A stretch of 64,000 nucleotides of DNA, from assembly GCA_021018815.1 (NCBI GenBank), contig JAITYX010000022.1, positions 496,001 through 560,000 on the forward strand, in the 5' to 3' direction. How positions within the stretch are numbered: the stretch's first letter is position 1; each line of letters begins with the position of its first letter. The position numbers were made by a program, and so were the translations under genes. Source of the DNA: Talinum fruticosum. Lineage: Eukaryota; Streptophyta; Magnoliopsida; Caryophyllales; Talinaceae. This document shows positions 32,965 to 46,432 of the stretch, piece after piece. Under the pieces are notes generated by a model. The model ran no database searches. It was not told the DNA's origin and saw nothing but the letters and a program-made list of their open reading frames with translations.

Positions 32965-35900
32965 ATTTCCGATTCCCGCCCAACTCTGGTAAGCAGAAAG
33001 CTGAATTTGCGTCCATCTTATTGACTGTGCTAATCGAGTTAGAGATATTTTGCGTCTGGGTTTGCTTTAAGTTGGGAAACGTCAGGGTTTACTTCAATTT
33101 TAGGCTGTTCACTTTTATGTAATGTGGAATTGGGTGATCATGGTCTGAAACTTTGGCAGTGAAATGTCACAGTTTTTCATGACGACATGGGAGCAAAGCA
33201 AATGAGTATTTGATGATGTGATGTTACACAAGTTATTTATCTGGAACAAAATCTCGTTGAACTAGACAAAGCTAAATCCAGGTTTATGGATCACAAACAC
33301 GACACATTCATGCAAGTTAATGTTGACAAAGCATAAGGAGCAGTAGGAGTGGGCTTTGGGCAATGGGTTGGGTACTTATGAGGTTGGATGGTTCAGCCCT
33401 TTCAATTTCAGGTCGGGAAGGCTATGGGTTGTGTGAATAACGGTGCCAATTTAGAGCATGTTATTCAGATCAATCCGATTGGCCTAATAATAGAGTGGTA
33501 AACTAGTCAACTTTCCTACCCCACTAATTTATATAGCAAACTTTGTTGAGATTACAATTAGCAATGTATTTATAGCTATGAATATAATGTAGAAGCTTTA
33601 CATAATGTAGAAGCTTTTTGTGTATTTCACCCCATTTTAGAAACCGGGTCAAAATTGGGTCCGATTGGGTCAAGTGGCAAAAATACAACAGTACATTGAT
33701 TTACATGGAAAGCTTGAGCTGACACAATCTGATAAGTCTTGAAATTTGTAGAGTGTTGAAAAGTTCTAGTTGTACTATGAATTTTTTTGGCGGGGCCTTC
33801 AATTTGCTCCGACAATTTTATACAATCTGCTTGTTATTTGTGAGGTGAAATGAAGAGAGGAACTATGATTCAAGTAATTGTACATACATAGTAATGGTTC
33901 TCTTGTTTTTATTATGATGAATTGAGAGGTTTAAACATTTGTAAAGTCTGTTCGTACTTCTAAAACGGATGAGTGGTGGAGTTGATGCCTTTTGATGTCG
34001 AAATGTAACGACCAATGTGTTGATATGATGGTCCTATGTTATGGTGTGATTTTCGAAACTATTTAGTTCCTGTTCCATTTAGGTGTAAGGAGTTCTAAGG
34101 AATTGTAAAGAAGACTATAAGGACTGTAAGGAGCTGTAAAGACTATAAGCAGTTTTAAGATAGTTATAAAATTAGTTATAAAAAGGAGTAGTAAGAAGTT
34201 GTAAATTGTAAGGAACTGTAACGCTATAAGCTAAAGCTAAATGAAACAAGACTTTAGTAACTTACCCAATTCCCTGGTTTCGTGAGGTCAATTTTTTTTT
34301 ATATCATGTTAACGGACAAATTGATTGCTACACTTGCACTTGGTAAATATTGTCAGAATTAAATGCATCCTCTCAGTTATTCGCTATAAACATTCTTTCT
34401 GTTGCTGGGATGTTGCAGATCTTTCTGAGGGAGTGCCATTATATCCACTGTACAAGCAATTGGCTTCTGCTTTAAAACACTGGATACTATCTGGATCATT
34501 CTTCTCCTCATGTGAGAATGCACTGCCTATCTGTGAAGATGATTCCTCGAAACCAATAAAAAATAAGTTGAATGAGTTAGTTTCACAAAAGGGGTCTGAG
34601 TTAGTAACTGTATGTGGTCAGAAGTGATCTTGTATTTTTTAAAATTTATTTTATAGATTCTCCTTCACATTTATGACAGGGTATGGCCTGATATATCTCT
34701 TTTGTTTTTGTTTTGATTTTTCTCTTTGCCTTAGATGTTGCAGAGTATCAAATTTAGACTTCATGTTCAGGAGCCGTTCTTTTCACAGTTGAAAGGTAAT
34801 AGTGCACACATGCTGAGTCATTACAGAATACTGTGCAATATAACAAGTTTGAGCTGTAGAAGCCATCTTATTTTCTGATCTTTCACAGATATTTTTGCTT
34901 GTGATCTATAGTGAACTTGTGAGGTTCTACCACTTTTCATCATTATTATTTTAATTTGTCCAGATGGCCTAAAAACAGTTGAAGGAAGGTGTGCTACTGG
35001 GGATTATACTCGGTATGCAACCTTTGGCATTGTATTCTTTAGTTATATTAAGACAATTCATTTTTCTTTATTCCCTGTTGAACATAGTATGATGTCTTTT
35101 CTGGTTGATCTAATATCATTACCGCTATGAATGTAGCAGTCAATATGAAGAGATTGATGGTGCATTCATCTAGATATCGAAGAGATCATCACCCTTGTTG
35201 TTTCTCTTTGCAAATCATCTGTTTGTCAATTGAACAAGATTGTGATAATCTGACAGCTGTACATTTTTTTGTGGGGCTTTATTTCATCATTGTGCTCACT
35301 TCATGATTCAGAATGCGATCTGGAGATATGATTCTATTCAACAATTGCTTGATGCTTGAGGTTCAGGTGATATTCTGTTCCATATCTTTGTGTGTGTAGT
35401 CAAATAATGAACTTTCTACTGAAAAGTAAGTTCTTCAGGATGTCCATCATTATGCTTCTATTGTGGAGATGTTGGAAGCAGAAAGTTTAGAAAAAGTGCT
35501 TCCAGGGGTCGTGTCCATTGAAGAAGGTGATAATTTGCTGAAACCTTTTCTTTGGGTGTAAATTTGTTGAAACTTCTTTGCACAACATAATCCCACATGT
35601 TTGCAGGCAAGTATCTATTATCCCTGAGGAGAATGAAATTAGTAGGATGAGTCAGATATTGCTGTAGAACTCTCATTTTTGGTACAAGTAAAAATGACTG
35701 TAGGGATACAAATTAAAAAAAAGGAAAAAAGGAAAGTAATTTGGCATGCTCCTAGAACATGTGCAACTGTGAATCTTCATTAGAATTCGTCAAACTTAAG
35801 AAATAATTCCCTTTGCCTTTATCCTGTTCGATTGCATGGTGTCCCCTCAATGATAAGCCTTGTTAAGGTAAATGCAAAATTTTGAGTGAGACCTTCTCAT

Positions 35901-38900
35901 TCAAGAGATATGATGAGATGGATGTCTATAGAGGTGACTTTTAGATTTGGGGAAGGTTAATTAGTCATTCTAGGGAAGCTTTTAATTTTTCTTTTTGTTT
36001 GGGGGTGGGGGTCAATAAATCTTTAAGTTTTCATGTGTTAATATGATTAATTTTCCTAAAGAGGGGGCAGGAGAGGATATTACAAGTTACCCCTGTAGTG
36101 TTCATCTTATCATCTCTATTTGATAAGAAAATGTTACACATGGGGAGATAGCTTCATCCAAGACAAGCTATAAAGTAAATTGAGCTCTACATGAAACTAA
36201 GATGATCCTTGTCCAACTTCTTCTGCCAAGTTTTCCTTATCTCTGTCCCCATGCGCATTCCACTTACTAATGTACACGGTAATGGATTCCTGTTGGAACC
36301 ATGCATACCCTAACAAACTGCAAGCTCAATATTTGCAGTTTTATGCAATAATGTAACTTCTGCTTTCTTGCACCCTGTCAGTAGACTGTAGTATCTGCCT
36401 CTTCTTTTCTTGCATTGCTTGCTAAAAAGTAGCTTTTTAATGACCCAGGCTGCCTGTTGGCTGTGAGGAAAAATGATCATACCAGACTGAGGGAACGTAT
36501 ATGCAGTTATATATCTGATCTAGAACTTCATTGAAGTGATAGCTCATAAAATTTCCCAAGTGAGGAAAGATTATAGTTTCTAATGAACATCAAACACATC
36601 TAGATCACCTTGGATTTAGGTCTGCTTATTATAATAAATAGGTGCATTCATAATTAGTTTAATACTCAGCTGTAGCTCTGCTGTTTTTAGGTGAGCAAAT
36701 CTACAGGAGGTTCTACACCAAAGAAAAGGAGCAGTTGAATGGTGTTCTTGCAATATGTGTTAACAGACCAGCTTCTCAGCCTTATAGCGTGTTATCTGAC
36801 ATAATCTCAGTAAGCATTTTTACGTTTACTGTTTTCCTCTTTTGGTCTATTTTAACTGCTATTGTCCAAAGGAAAACTTATGGTTAATGAAGGGTACTTG
36901 CTTTCTTGAATTAGAACCAGCCGAACCAGCCTTCCTAAAAGTGTAGTTCTAAAAGCGCTTTTGAAGAATGATGCTATGTGAAATCAGGAACAAATTCTAC
37001 TTATTTTACAAGTATTTCTATAACGTTCTTAATATAGAAAAAGTACAATTTCTTTAGGGAGAATGTAATTATGCAATTATGCATATTATGATCGTTTATC
37101 CCAGAAACAGTACTGAGTGGTTGGTTCCTTAGTGCTTCATATCAATCAAGACATTCATATTATTCAGATATTGGTGAAAAGCACTGTATAATATGTGGCC
37201 AGCAAGCTGTTCTCCCTTTAGATGAACAATTGAGGAAGAGCTAGGATAAGAGAGAGTATCAATCCTATAGTGAGTGTTACTGGAGTATGATGTCTATTGG
37301 AGGACAAGGTTTTAGTATATGGCCACATTTATTCAGAGGCACAGGCACTGCATGAATCTAAAGCTGTTTTGAACTTGTCTCCTGCTTTTGTATATGTTCT
37401 GAAAAAAAATTGAGAATCAAACAATGTTGTAGGAGGGAGAATCCTTTAACCAAATAGCCTTCTAAATGTAAGTTACCTGTGCAATGCTGAGAACTCGGTA
37501 GAATGTAAAATATATAGATCAAATCGGCCTATTTAGAACAATTATTTTCCATTCATGCCATGTTGCGCTCTTTTACTAGGAAGAATGTTTTTGCAGATTA
37601 GTAGTAAAACTGCTAAGGATTAAGTTTCTCTTCTTAGATCATTAGTTACCTGTATAACATGATTGTTATTGTGAGTATTTCCATTGCTTGTTCTTAAGCA
37701 TATGTGTTGATGCAATGTTATAAGTTTTCTTACCTTTGATGTCATGTCAGTAGAAGTAACACTATATCCTGGCTTTCTTAAGTGATATTAGTTCCTTTAT
37801 TTTTTTGGACAAATGATGTTGATCCAACTATTCTTCCTTTTTCTTTAATTGTTATCCAGGGACTTGGTTACAGGGGCATTCAGAGCCTCCTGGGGCTTAA
37901 GCAAACTGTTGGAACGCTCCCAGAGGCACTACCGCCACCAAGGTCAAATCTCCTCTCATCATTTATATCATTACATAATCCTGAGGTACGATAGAATCCT
38001 TCTAATCTTTCACCTGTATAGTCTGGAATATAAAACTGCATGTCCTATCAAAATTTCAGCTTCTTGTTACATCTATCATTGTTCTTAATAACTAGTCCAA
38101 TACAAGCCAAACACAACTGGATAAACATAACAGATGTTCATATTTAGTGTGGTTTTGAATGTTAGTTTTTGGCTTTCACAGGGTGGCCTTTTTGGACATT
38201 CAAGGAATATTGAGAGAGTAATTGATTAACCAAACTTTTTGCTTCCCCTGGTGTGTCAACTAATGGAATATACTTGTTGTGGTGCTGGACAAAGCGACCT
38301 GAATTACAGATGGTTGACAAAGAAGCCTTTAAAAATGGAAAGATTTACTTCTTCCAATTGAGCAATCATCTTTTCAATATTGTACTGTGGAATGAGTTTG
38401 AAAAGTCTGTTGCTGTATTCAATATAGAGATAGAAAATCAAATGCATCGTATAGCTGAGTTCTTTGATGGGTTAAGCAAACAAGCCTCCCAGTCATATTT
38501 CCAATAACTGTAAAGTCAGTGGCTTGGTTGATGATGCTATTTCTAAACCTTAAGTCTCCCCAGAGGAGTTTGGTAATGATTGCATTATGTTTCCTTTTGG
38601 CTGCAGGTCAAAGGTTGTGGTTTGACTGATGGTGCCAGGGCATTGGCTAAGCATGTCAATAGGTGCAGCAGCAATTATTGGGGAAAATTTGAAGGAGGTG
38701 GTCAGTACATCATGTACCTTTGTTTCCATTTGATTTTGTCAGGCTTCCAGTGTTGAAGATCTTCCACTTGCTCTCATAAATCAGAAAAGCAACCATATTT
38801 TAATTACATACTGCTGATTTGAAATTTTTGGAAATCAAATTGCTATTCTAGTAATGCTTGTATTTGGTCAATTTACTAATCATTGCAGTTGAGACATAAA

Positions 38901-40200
38901 TCAGAAAAGCAACCATATATGCGACAAGCTTCCATGCTATTCCTTTAGAGACATAGAATTTTCATTGTTTTTTTTCCCTGTTTTTTTTTTTTAAAGTCTT
39001 GGGGCATCATTTTGCAGATACTCGAATGCATTTGCTGTAATCTCATGGAAACATCACTTTTTCTCCCCTGCTTCATTATTGTTCTTGTTAGCTTTCTTGA
39101 TTCCTTTTTTTTTCTGGATTTGTTTAGACTGTAAGTAACTGTTAATATATAATTGCCAGATTCATGAGAGTTACATCGGAAACAAAAAGAATAAGGAAAG
39201 TCAAATTCATTTCTAAGAGTAGATCATGGTTCTGCAGCACTTGCTGACATTCATGGCGTAAATAATATAATTGGCTGCAGAACTTTTTGTTGATGGATCA
39301 TTGACTGTTAAGTTGAAGAACATAACATCCGTTTTCTGAACTCTGGTTTTGGATCAGGGATCTATATAGGTGTGAGATTGTCAGTTCTTTTGGAATGTTT
39401 TGCATCTAAGAAAGAACCTGCTTTGCTTCTTTGGATTGGCAGTAATATAATATACGCAGTTCTGAGTTCTGAGTTATTAGCATGCGACGTTGAGCACTTG
39501 TGTATTCAGTTTCTCGCATGTGTCAGTATGCGCGACTTAACAATTCAGACCACTCACGTCATGGGTTCAACTATGGAGTTGCATTCTAATCTCCAGCAAA
39601 ACAGTTCATAATTGTATGCCTTTCTTCTCTTCCAATCCAGATTCCACCAAAAACCATCTTGCCTTGGAGGTCCTAAGTCGCATCATGGTTCATTGTTGCT
39701 GGATGAACGTGCATATTGTTCAACCACATGATGCCGTGTTTGAAATACGAATTGCTGAAGGTTATGGGGCCCGGTGGTCTAAAGATGGGACCAAGGTAAT
39801 GATTGTATGCCTTTGTTTTCCCATGCATCAGAAATATCAGTTTTTGGGTTATGGACAGAAAGATCAGTTTTTGGGTTATGGAGTACATTATTCAATGCAC
39901 AACTTTCCATGGCTTTCCAAAATGAAATTACTGTGTAATTTTATGTTTCACTGTTATTTGGTCGTTGTGATGTATTAAATTGTCCTGCCCTCATCTGCTA
40001 CCAAAAGAAGCAATCTCCATTGATCTTGTGTTCTATATTAGCTTTTGCTTCATGTATGCACTTGAATATCTTAACAATGTAGGTTAATCTGTTGCTGACA
40101 AATCTTTAGTTTGGCATCTCATACGTTGCATTTTCTTCAGTTCATAGGATTTCTAGAGCCATATATGGAGGATGGCCATTTAAAGAAATGGAGGCACTAA
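32772..40200 (+). CDS. ASCH-domain protein (plant RNA-binding-like, At3g03320-type), 11 exons
   Basis: Exons: 32,772-32,988; 34,419-34,609; 34,735-34,795; 34,964-35,012; 35,312-35,366; 35,439-35,526; 36,691-36,809; 37,860-37,985; 38,607-38,697 (or 38,700); 39,641-39,795; 40,141-40,200. Phases agree throughout and give 403 or 404 aa. The start follows a (GA)n leader. Residues ~137-260 form the ASCH domain (IKFRLHVQEPFFSQLKDG, VEGRCATGDY, SGDMILFNN, VQDVHHYASIVEMLE). This fold is related to PUA and is expected to bind RNA or nucleotides. A conserved C-terminal module follows (GCGLTDGARALAKHVNR, NVHIVQPHDAVFEIRIAEG, YGARWSKDGTKFIGFLEP, ends KKWRH). The N-terminal part is acidic and Ser-rich. The molecular function in plants is unknown to me. 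The exon 9 donor has two in-phase options differing by one Gly codon. The long intron 6 (35.5-36.7 kb) has no recognisable insertion. Confidence 0.88.
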
Positions 40201-41048
40201 TATTACATGCGCCATTGATGCCTCTTGATTCCAGTTAAGTAATTCAGACTTGTTCTGCAGCTTTTTAGCATGCGGCTGACTACTGCTGATGTGTTAAACT
40301 TGTTCTAGACATTTGGTGTTTGTTTTTCGTGAGTGGTGCTATTTCCGGATTACAGTGGCACAAATTTGCTCATTTTTCTGCACACTATTTTTCCTTCCAG
40401 GTTTAACATTCAGATATTATGTCTCTCATTCATCTTTATGTTCGTAAAATTGCGGGAAGGAGCAAATACTGGATGGCACTTTGATTTCAATTGTACGGGT
40501 TGCTTTTCTTCTATTCAAATCTACATTTCTCAAACTCCTCATTTTACCCCTTGTATCCGATGACATTGTCAGACAGTCAATACTATGACATAAGTATGAC
40601 TGCCTGGTTAAGAGAAACAGTACTAGTTCATATCTACTGACAGTTCCTGGTGTAATATGCAGAATCAAACTATAAACTTTTGCTGACCCTGTGCAAACTC
40701 TTTTTCTTCCCGTTGTTCTTCTTATCGTTCTTCTTCCCCACGCCCACCCCTCCCCTTCTTTTTTTGGATGTGCTGTTGTGGCAACCGAGACCATGGATTT
40801 CTACTGTGGATATATAAAAAGAGAATCCTGATAGGTGAAGTTGTTATATGCATGGTTTTGAGTTATATATGAAATTGTGTTCATAAAAATTTTCCCCTCC
40901 TTTTCTTTTTGAAAATGGTAAGCATGTTTGTGCATAGGCGTAGAATTTTGTGGTTACGCATTGCAATCACAATGATAACTACTGCTTGAGAGGACTGCGT
41001 CCATACGTTCATCTTCGCTTGATATCGAAAAAATGAAATTTGCTAAAT
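40201..41048. other. 3' UTR and intergenic DNA
   Basis: The 3' flank of the ASCH-domain gene. No exon or RNA gene is supported. Open frames at 40,333-40,794 on both strands have no recognisable content. Confidence 0.45.
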
Positions 41049-41327
41049 ATTCTATCCGTTTCAAAATATTTATTGCTTTTAGGTTATGAAGAAATATCAA
41101 GAAAACATAAAATTTTCATGATAAAATCTATGTTAAAAAATCAAATTACTCCAAGATTTCATTAGAAATGAAGAAAATTAATGAAAAAAAGAAGAAGAAA
41201 AGAACAATTAATAAGGACAAAATTGTAAATTAGTCATTAATACGTTATTAAAATTGTAAAGTGATAAATATTGTAAAATAAAAAAAGTTAGTTAAAGTAA
41301 TATGTATTTTGAAATGGAGGGACTAAT
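41049..41327. mobile_element. Stowaway-like (Tc1/mariner) MITE
   Basis: The left end TTCTATCCGTTTCAAAATAT and the reverse complement of the right end TAGTCCCTCCATTTCAAAATA match apart from a few substitutions. They have the CTCCGTTCCAAAATA-type terminus characteristic of Stowaway elements. TA dinucleotides flank both ends. The length is ~280 bp and the AT-rich interior has no ORF. Confidence 0.65.
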
Positions 41328-41689
41328 AATTTAAACCTCTTCGAGAGCAAATTGCAACGGGAAACTCCAAAAATAGCTCCTAACTAAATTTTTTTTATAT
41401 ATTTTATGAAACCTGCCTAAGTTTTTGCACCACATTAATCAATAAATGAAAGTATGACAATATGCATGCATATAATTTGACAACAAGTGATGTTGCTTCA
41501 AATTGGAGTACGAAATTCTTGAGAATTGCGTGGTATATTTGGAAATGGAGGTGTTCTTTATGTTTTGGTAATAGTATTGAAGTACCGAAAAATATGGTGG
41601 GCTTTTTGAACTTCAAAATTTCAGAAACACTCACAATCCGACAAAGCAATTACTATGAATTGAGTACCCGTAATTCGACCACCCGAGAG

Positions 41690-42190
41690 CTTCGATAGGA
41701 TGGGAAGCACCACCACCGGAGTGGGTACTTGCTCAACACGGATGGAGCATCTAAACACAACCCGGATCCGGCGGCGGGAGGGGGTTATCGGGGAGACCGG
41801 GGTGAATGGCTAGCCGGGTTCATTGAGAAGTTTGGGATCCGCTCTTCGATAATGGCAGAAGCTAAAGATGTGTGGAGAGGCCTAAGATTGGCCTACAACA
41901 TGGGTTTCAAAAGGTTTGGGTCAAATTAGACTCCCTAATAGTTGTGGGAATGCTAAGGGGCTCTCAAGTCAAAAATACCCAAGTCATGCCTATCATTACT
42001 CGAGTGTAAGGATCTCATCGGTTGAAGTGGTCGAGAAGTGAAAGTTTCTCACTATTTTCGTAAAGCAAATTAGGTTACAAATAAGTTAGCTAATTTAGGT
42101 ATTGATAAGGAGGTGGGTTTTTACCCCTAGACACTCATCCTATTATGCTCAATGATATTCTCTTTGCATATAATGTAGGTGACTCTTAGC
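41690..42190 (+). pseudogene. LINE-derived RNase H domain fragment
   Basis: The + strand encodes LLNTDGASKHNPDPAAGGG, EWLAGFIEKFGIRSSIMAEA and WRGLRLAYNMGFKRF. This is the plant LINE-type RNase H (RVT_3) with its D...E catalytic layout (LNTDGAS, AEA). After a frameshift it continues with KLDSLIVVGMLRG, then NKLANLGIDKEVGF. Several stops and shifts make it dead. The RT part is absent. Such fragments are common 3' ends of LINE copies. Confidence 0.8.
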
Positions 42191-42795
42191 TCAAATTTGT
42201 TAAAAACTAATAATATTTTCCTCGGGCCTAGCCCCTCTTCGCACTAAAAATTTGACAACAAGTGATGTTCAACTTATGCATAGATGTGACACATCAACTA
42301 ATGTATTTTTGAAACGTAGTATTCATACTTAAAACCCATAATAAAATGCTAAAATATTTGGACTATAAGCTATGTAAAAGTTGTTACATACATAAATATT
42401 GAACATGAATTTTTGGGTGATATTGTCTCACATAATAGTTATTATGAGACATAATTATTTAGGGAGACTTTTTAAAGGTTTTAAAAGGTGACTAATAATA
42501 CAATTTAGAGTAACTTTTCAAGTTAGGGACACCGAATAATTCATCTTGTACTAATTTTTATTGCAATTACTCATAAATAAACTATTATTTTTTTATCTCA
42601 TAATATATCTTACTTGTGACAGTATCATACCACTTATAAATAAAAATTCACACAAATATAAATTTAGAATGTGCTAATTCTATCATTTAAAACTGAAAAT
42701 CGATTTTTTAAAAGAAAAACTAAATAAAAGTTGACAAATCAATTCTACTTGACCACTTGAATAAAAAAATGTATAATCCTAAAAAAAATAAAAAT
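42191..42795. other. Intergenic AT-rich DNA
   Basis: The region between the LINE fragment and the RPL38 promoter. It is AT-rich with no exon or transposon end recognised. Confidence 0.4.
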
Positions 42796-42982
42796 GTAGC
42801 CCAAATAAGTAAATGGACCCAACCCAAAGTAGCCCGAATTTCCCACCAACAACAGGTGCCTTTTTTTTCCCCTCATTCTCCTTCTTGTAGGACTATAAAT
42901 TGTCTTTAAGTCTCGCAAACTAGGGTTTCTGGAACGTGTCTGCTCAGTCGGCCATAGGTGTGAACCCGAGTTCGACGACAAA
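42796..42982 (+). promoter_or_regulatory. RPL38 promoter/leader with telo-box and site II-like motif
   Basis: TAGGGTTT (42,921-42,928), the reverse of the plant telo-box AAACCCTA, lies 55 bases before the ATG. AGCCCA (42,798-42,803, reverse TGGGCT) is a site II-type element. The pair is a known arrangement in plant ribosomal-protein gene promoters, where it drives expression in dividing cells. Positions fit a short leader. Confidence 0.65.
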
Positions 42983-44830
42983 ATGGTACTCTCTCTCTCC
43001 CCCTTCTCTATTATAATCTGTAAAAAACGAAGTGGTTCGTGACGATTTTTTCCTAGATTGATTGAGCTTGAATTTGATCCTGGGTTCGCAATTTACGTGA
43101 TGGAATTTAATCTTCAGTTCAGTTTTCTGTGTTTGTGATTTTTTTTTGTGTGTGTTTTAGCTTGGCATTATTGAGATATTGCTTAAGTGCTAGCTGGTAG
43201 CACCGAAAAAAAAGCAACGAATTTCGATGGTTTGAACTTGTGTTTGTTTAATGGTAGTGAGATTTAGTGACATGGAAACTTTCGAAGTAATGCCATGATG
43301 ATTCCAGCCATACCATATTGATTTTAACTTTATTAGTGTAAATTAGGGCTTAGATTAGGTTTGGGGTTGGCCTGATAGCTTGCATTGCTTCTGCATTTCA
43401 ACACCGACTCCGCAATCTTTTAGTTGATTTGGTAGTTTTGGTCTAGGTATGTGTAAGGAGTATGAGCTATATTGTTATTTATTATCCTCGAGGGATCTCG
43501 GGCTTTGCTATTGTAAAATTAGGGAGTAGATTAGGTGTTGGGCTGTCCTGATAGCTTGTTGCTTCTAATTTGAACATGACCTTGTAATCGTTTGGTTGTG
43601 GGTTTGGGTCGTTTGGGTAGATATGATTTTAGGCATGTTTGATGACTATTAGCCTCGAATGCTACCAGGCTTTTGTGTATCCTGTCATTTTGAGTTAAGA
43701 CATTCTAGGAACCCTTTCCTGCAATCATTCTAGGTGGCATTCACGAGTTCTTGTAATGGGATTCCGTCTTTGTGTGGTATGTTCATTAGGGGTGCTATTT
43801 TATGCGGATCCGTGGTGTATTAGCTTGAAGGTGTTTATGGGGTGTGATCTTTGAACTGAAATCTCATTGGGATTCTTGTCCCTAGGAACTGTGAACTGTT
43901 ATTGTCTTTGAATGTTGTGTTAGATGATAATCTAATGTTGATGTGTACCTTTTACTATTGTTTGGGAAATGGCAGCCGAAGCAGATCCATGAGATCAAGG
44001 ATTTCCTTCTGACTGCCAGAAGGAAAGATGCACGTTCCGTGAAGATCAAGAGGAGCAGAGATGTGGTCAAGTTCAAGGTCCGCTGCTCCAAATACCTTTA
44101 CACTCTCTGCGTGTTTGACTCGGAGAAGGCTGACAAATTGAAGCAGTCTCTTCCTCCCGGTGAGTACCCTTTCCCTCTTTTTCTTGATGCAATATGCTCA
44201 CTTGACATTATTATTACCAGCATGGGTGTTATTTTATTTTATGTTACTGCATATTGGAGCTCCATCTCTTTTGGAGATATAGAACATCATTGTAGGGAAT
44301 GGACTTCCCTAACCTTACCCATAACCAGTTATCCATATTGAATAACCCAGAACCGTAGGTCCATACATGAGCTGAGATCTGAAGTAGGACTCGCCTGATT
44401 TTGACCTGTGCAATACTGAAATTTCCCGCTAACTGTTGCTTGTATCTGCAAGATTTGTTTATCAGATGCCTGAGCATTACATCTCAAGTTGACCTTATCT
44501 AAATCAAAATCCTGTTAATGTGAGCAAGAAACCTTAAATTGATGTCACATGAACCCAATTCGAACAAGTATTGGGTCACTGGGTAAGCTCTAGTATGGAT
44601 GCCTTTTCTGAGGATGAGAAAAAAAGGAAGGGTGGGGGTCGTTTGCTCAGGTGGGATTTGAATTCCACACCTCCATGACAGGAAGGTGGCAGTACCTTTA
44701 ATGATGGAATACTATTCTAGTTCGAATGATTTTTTTAGTGTCTTTGGTTTATTTTTTAGCTAGTTCTTGTGATTGTAAATGTGGATGTATTCTTATCCGT
44801 TTTGCAGGTTTGAGCGTCCAAGATCTCTAA
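42983..44830 (+). CDS. RPL38: 60S ribosomal protein eL38, 3 exons
   Basis: Exons: 42,983-42,985 (the ATG alone), 43,976-44,159 and 44,808-44,830. Spliced, they give 69 aa, the normal length of eL38. The protein begins [20 protein letters not shown] and ends PPGLSVQDL. Basic stretches ([20 protein letters not shown]) suit rRNA contact. eL38 is a small structural protein of the large cytosolic subunit. The first intron (990 bp) interrupts the gene directly after the start codon, a layout seen in many ribosomal-protein genes, often with regulatory intron sequence. The promoter carries a telo-box. The ORF is intact and the sequence very conserved, so identification is firm. Confidence 0.97.
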
Positions 44831-45440
44831 ATTAGTTGCTGTTTTGCTGTAGTAGGCAGCCTGCCAGATGGAGTGCTTTTCTTCTGTTTTTTCCCCCAAG
44901 TTTTGCAAGAACTTGAATACTTTGTAATATTTTTGAACATCAAATTCTAGAAAGAGATCGTTTTGATCCCTCGGTTGTATTGTTTTCACTACCATATTTC
45001 GTACGAGTATTTTTGTTATTCATGGCTGTTGTTGCTTGTTGCCTTTGGTAACCTCAAATGGTCTGCTGCGAAAATGCTGTTATAGGCTTCTTCCTTTACA
45101 ATTACCCCATTGTTGTCTTGCAAAGTGGTCTAGTTTCTGCGTATACAAACTATTTGGTTAGACGATTGCACTTCAAGATATAGTGAGATTGAGACACTCC
45201 TTGACAGGCAATCTCACGTAATTTGTTTTTCATCCGGCGGGGCCTTCTTCGCCTTTCACGTTAGCTGTGCTGGAAAGGCCCAAAGCTAATCGTAGGGAAC
45301 AGTAAAGCTTAATAGGGTGTTTTTGTCCCGGTGTAGGAAGTCTGCATTTTCACAGACATGCTTTTTTGGGGGGAAGTATTGGTTACTTGAAGATGGTTTA
45401 ATAAACCTAAAAATATCACTCACCTAATTTCTTAGGCAAG
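44831..45440. other. RPL38 3' UTR and intergenic DNA
   Basis: T-rich 3' UTR-like sequence follows the stop codon. From about 45,170 there is no recognisable feature until the candidate LTR starts at 45,441. Confidence 0.45.
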
Positions 45441-45527
45441 TGTTAGGAATTTGAACAACTTGAAGCGGAAGCGTAATATGATGTATTACGATAATAAAAA
45501 ATTTGAACAAATAAATGAATGTACTAA

Positions 45528-45614
45528 AATAATGGACACAAGAAATTTACATTAAAAACCCAATTCGGGAAATAATGGACACAAATATTTACGTTAAAAA
45601 CCCAATTCGGGAAA
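45528..45614. repeat. Two-copy tandem repeat, unit 43 bp
   Basis: The unit AATAATGGACACAA, then AAATTTAC or ATATTTAC, then a ..TTAAAAACCCAATTCGGGA block, occurs twice in succession with a few changes. It lies in the left arm of the candidate LTR. Confidence 0.8.
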
Positions 45615-46250
45615 ACCACTGGAGACGACAAACAATTCACTAGGATTTGAGAAAGTATAAACGATCACAATCGAACAATGGTTTGATTAACGATGAGAAT
45701 TTCTAATTCTCTCACAAATTTCTCTCAAACTCACTTCTTGTTGTTGATGGAGGGGGAAATAATTCACTAAAATTCAGCTTCCTCCGAATTTCTTTTTATG
45801 GCTTGCTCTTCACGTACAGACCTCATAAGAGTTTATATACTAATTTAGTTTAAAAAGCGTGCCCTAGGTGCATAAAAGCCCGGGAGCACCCCTCCGGGCT
45901 TTTTGAAGGGTTAGGCACAGATCCCTCCAAAAGTCTAGAAAAGCACGCTCATTCTCGTGCTTTTTTCCAAGACGCGCTTTGGACGGGCGCGCGCTTTCGG
46001 ACTTGAAGACCATTTGCCATTTTTTTAAAAAAAACCGTTCACTTACCCGGTGAACCGCGTGCGAACCGAAGACTCGATAGTTCCTTGCGAAGTGGAGCAA
46101 AAACCTTAGCTTTCTAGCTCTTGCGAAAGATTTCTTTCGCCCTTCCTCCTCTCGCTCCACCCTTCCAGACGATTTTTCCTCGCTACTTTTTGGACGTTTA
46201 CGACGCCAAGCTTGGTGTTTTCAGGCCCCCACCGTCACCGACTCGCCGTG

Positions 46251-46432
46251 TACTTCTTCTTTTTCTTTTTCCTTCTTCTTCTTCTTCTTTCCTCTTCCTT
46301 CTTTTTCTTCTTCCTTTTTCCTTTTCCTTCTTCTTCTTTCCTTTTCCTTCTTTTCTTCTTCTCGGTTCCGTTTTCCTCTTCCTCCATTTTTCCTCTTCCT
46401 TCCGCTCTCGCTTTTTCTTCCTCTCGGTTTTA
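46251..46432. repeat. Polypyrimidine (TTC)n-rich tract in the hAT 5' leader
   Basis: About 180 bases of almost pure T and C on the + strand (TTCTTC, TTTTTCC, CTCTTCC) lie upstream of the transposase start. It could form unusual DNA structure or act as leader. Open frames here read as Phe/Ser/Leu low complexity. Confidence 0.85.

Noticed and set aside
39372..39611. A 79-codon frame in the ASCH gene before exon 10
   Set aside because: Falls in intron 9; the conserved exon begins at 39,641 after a clear acceptor and continues the family sequence.
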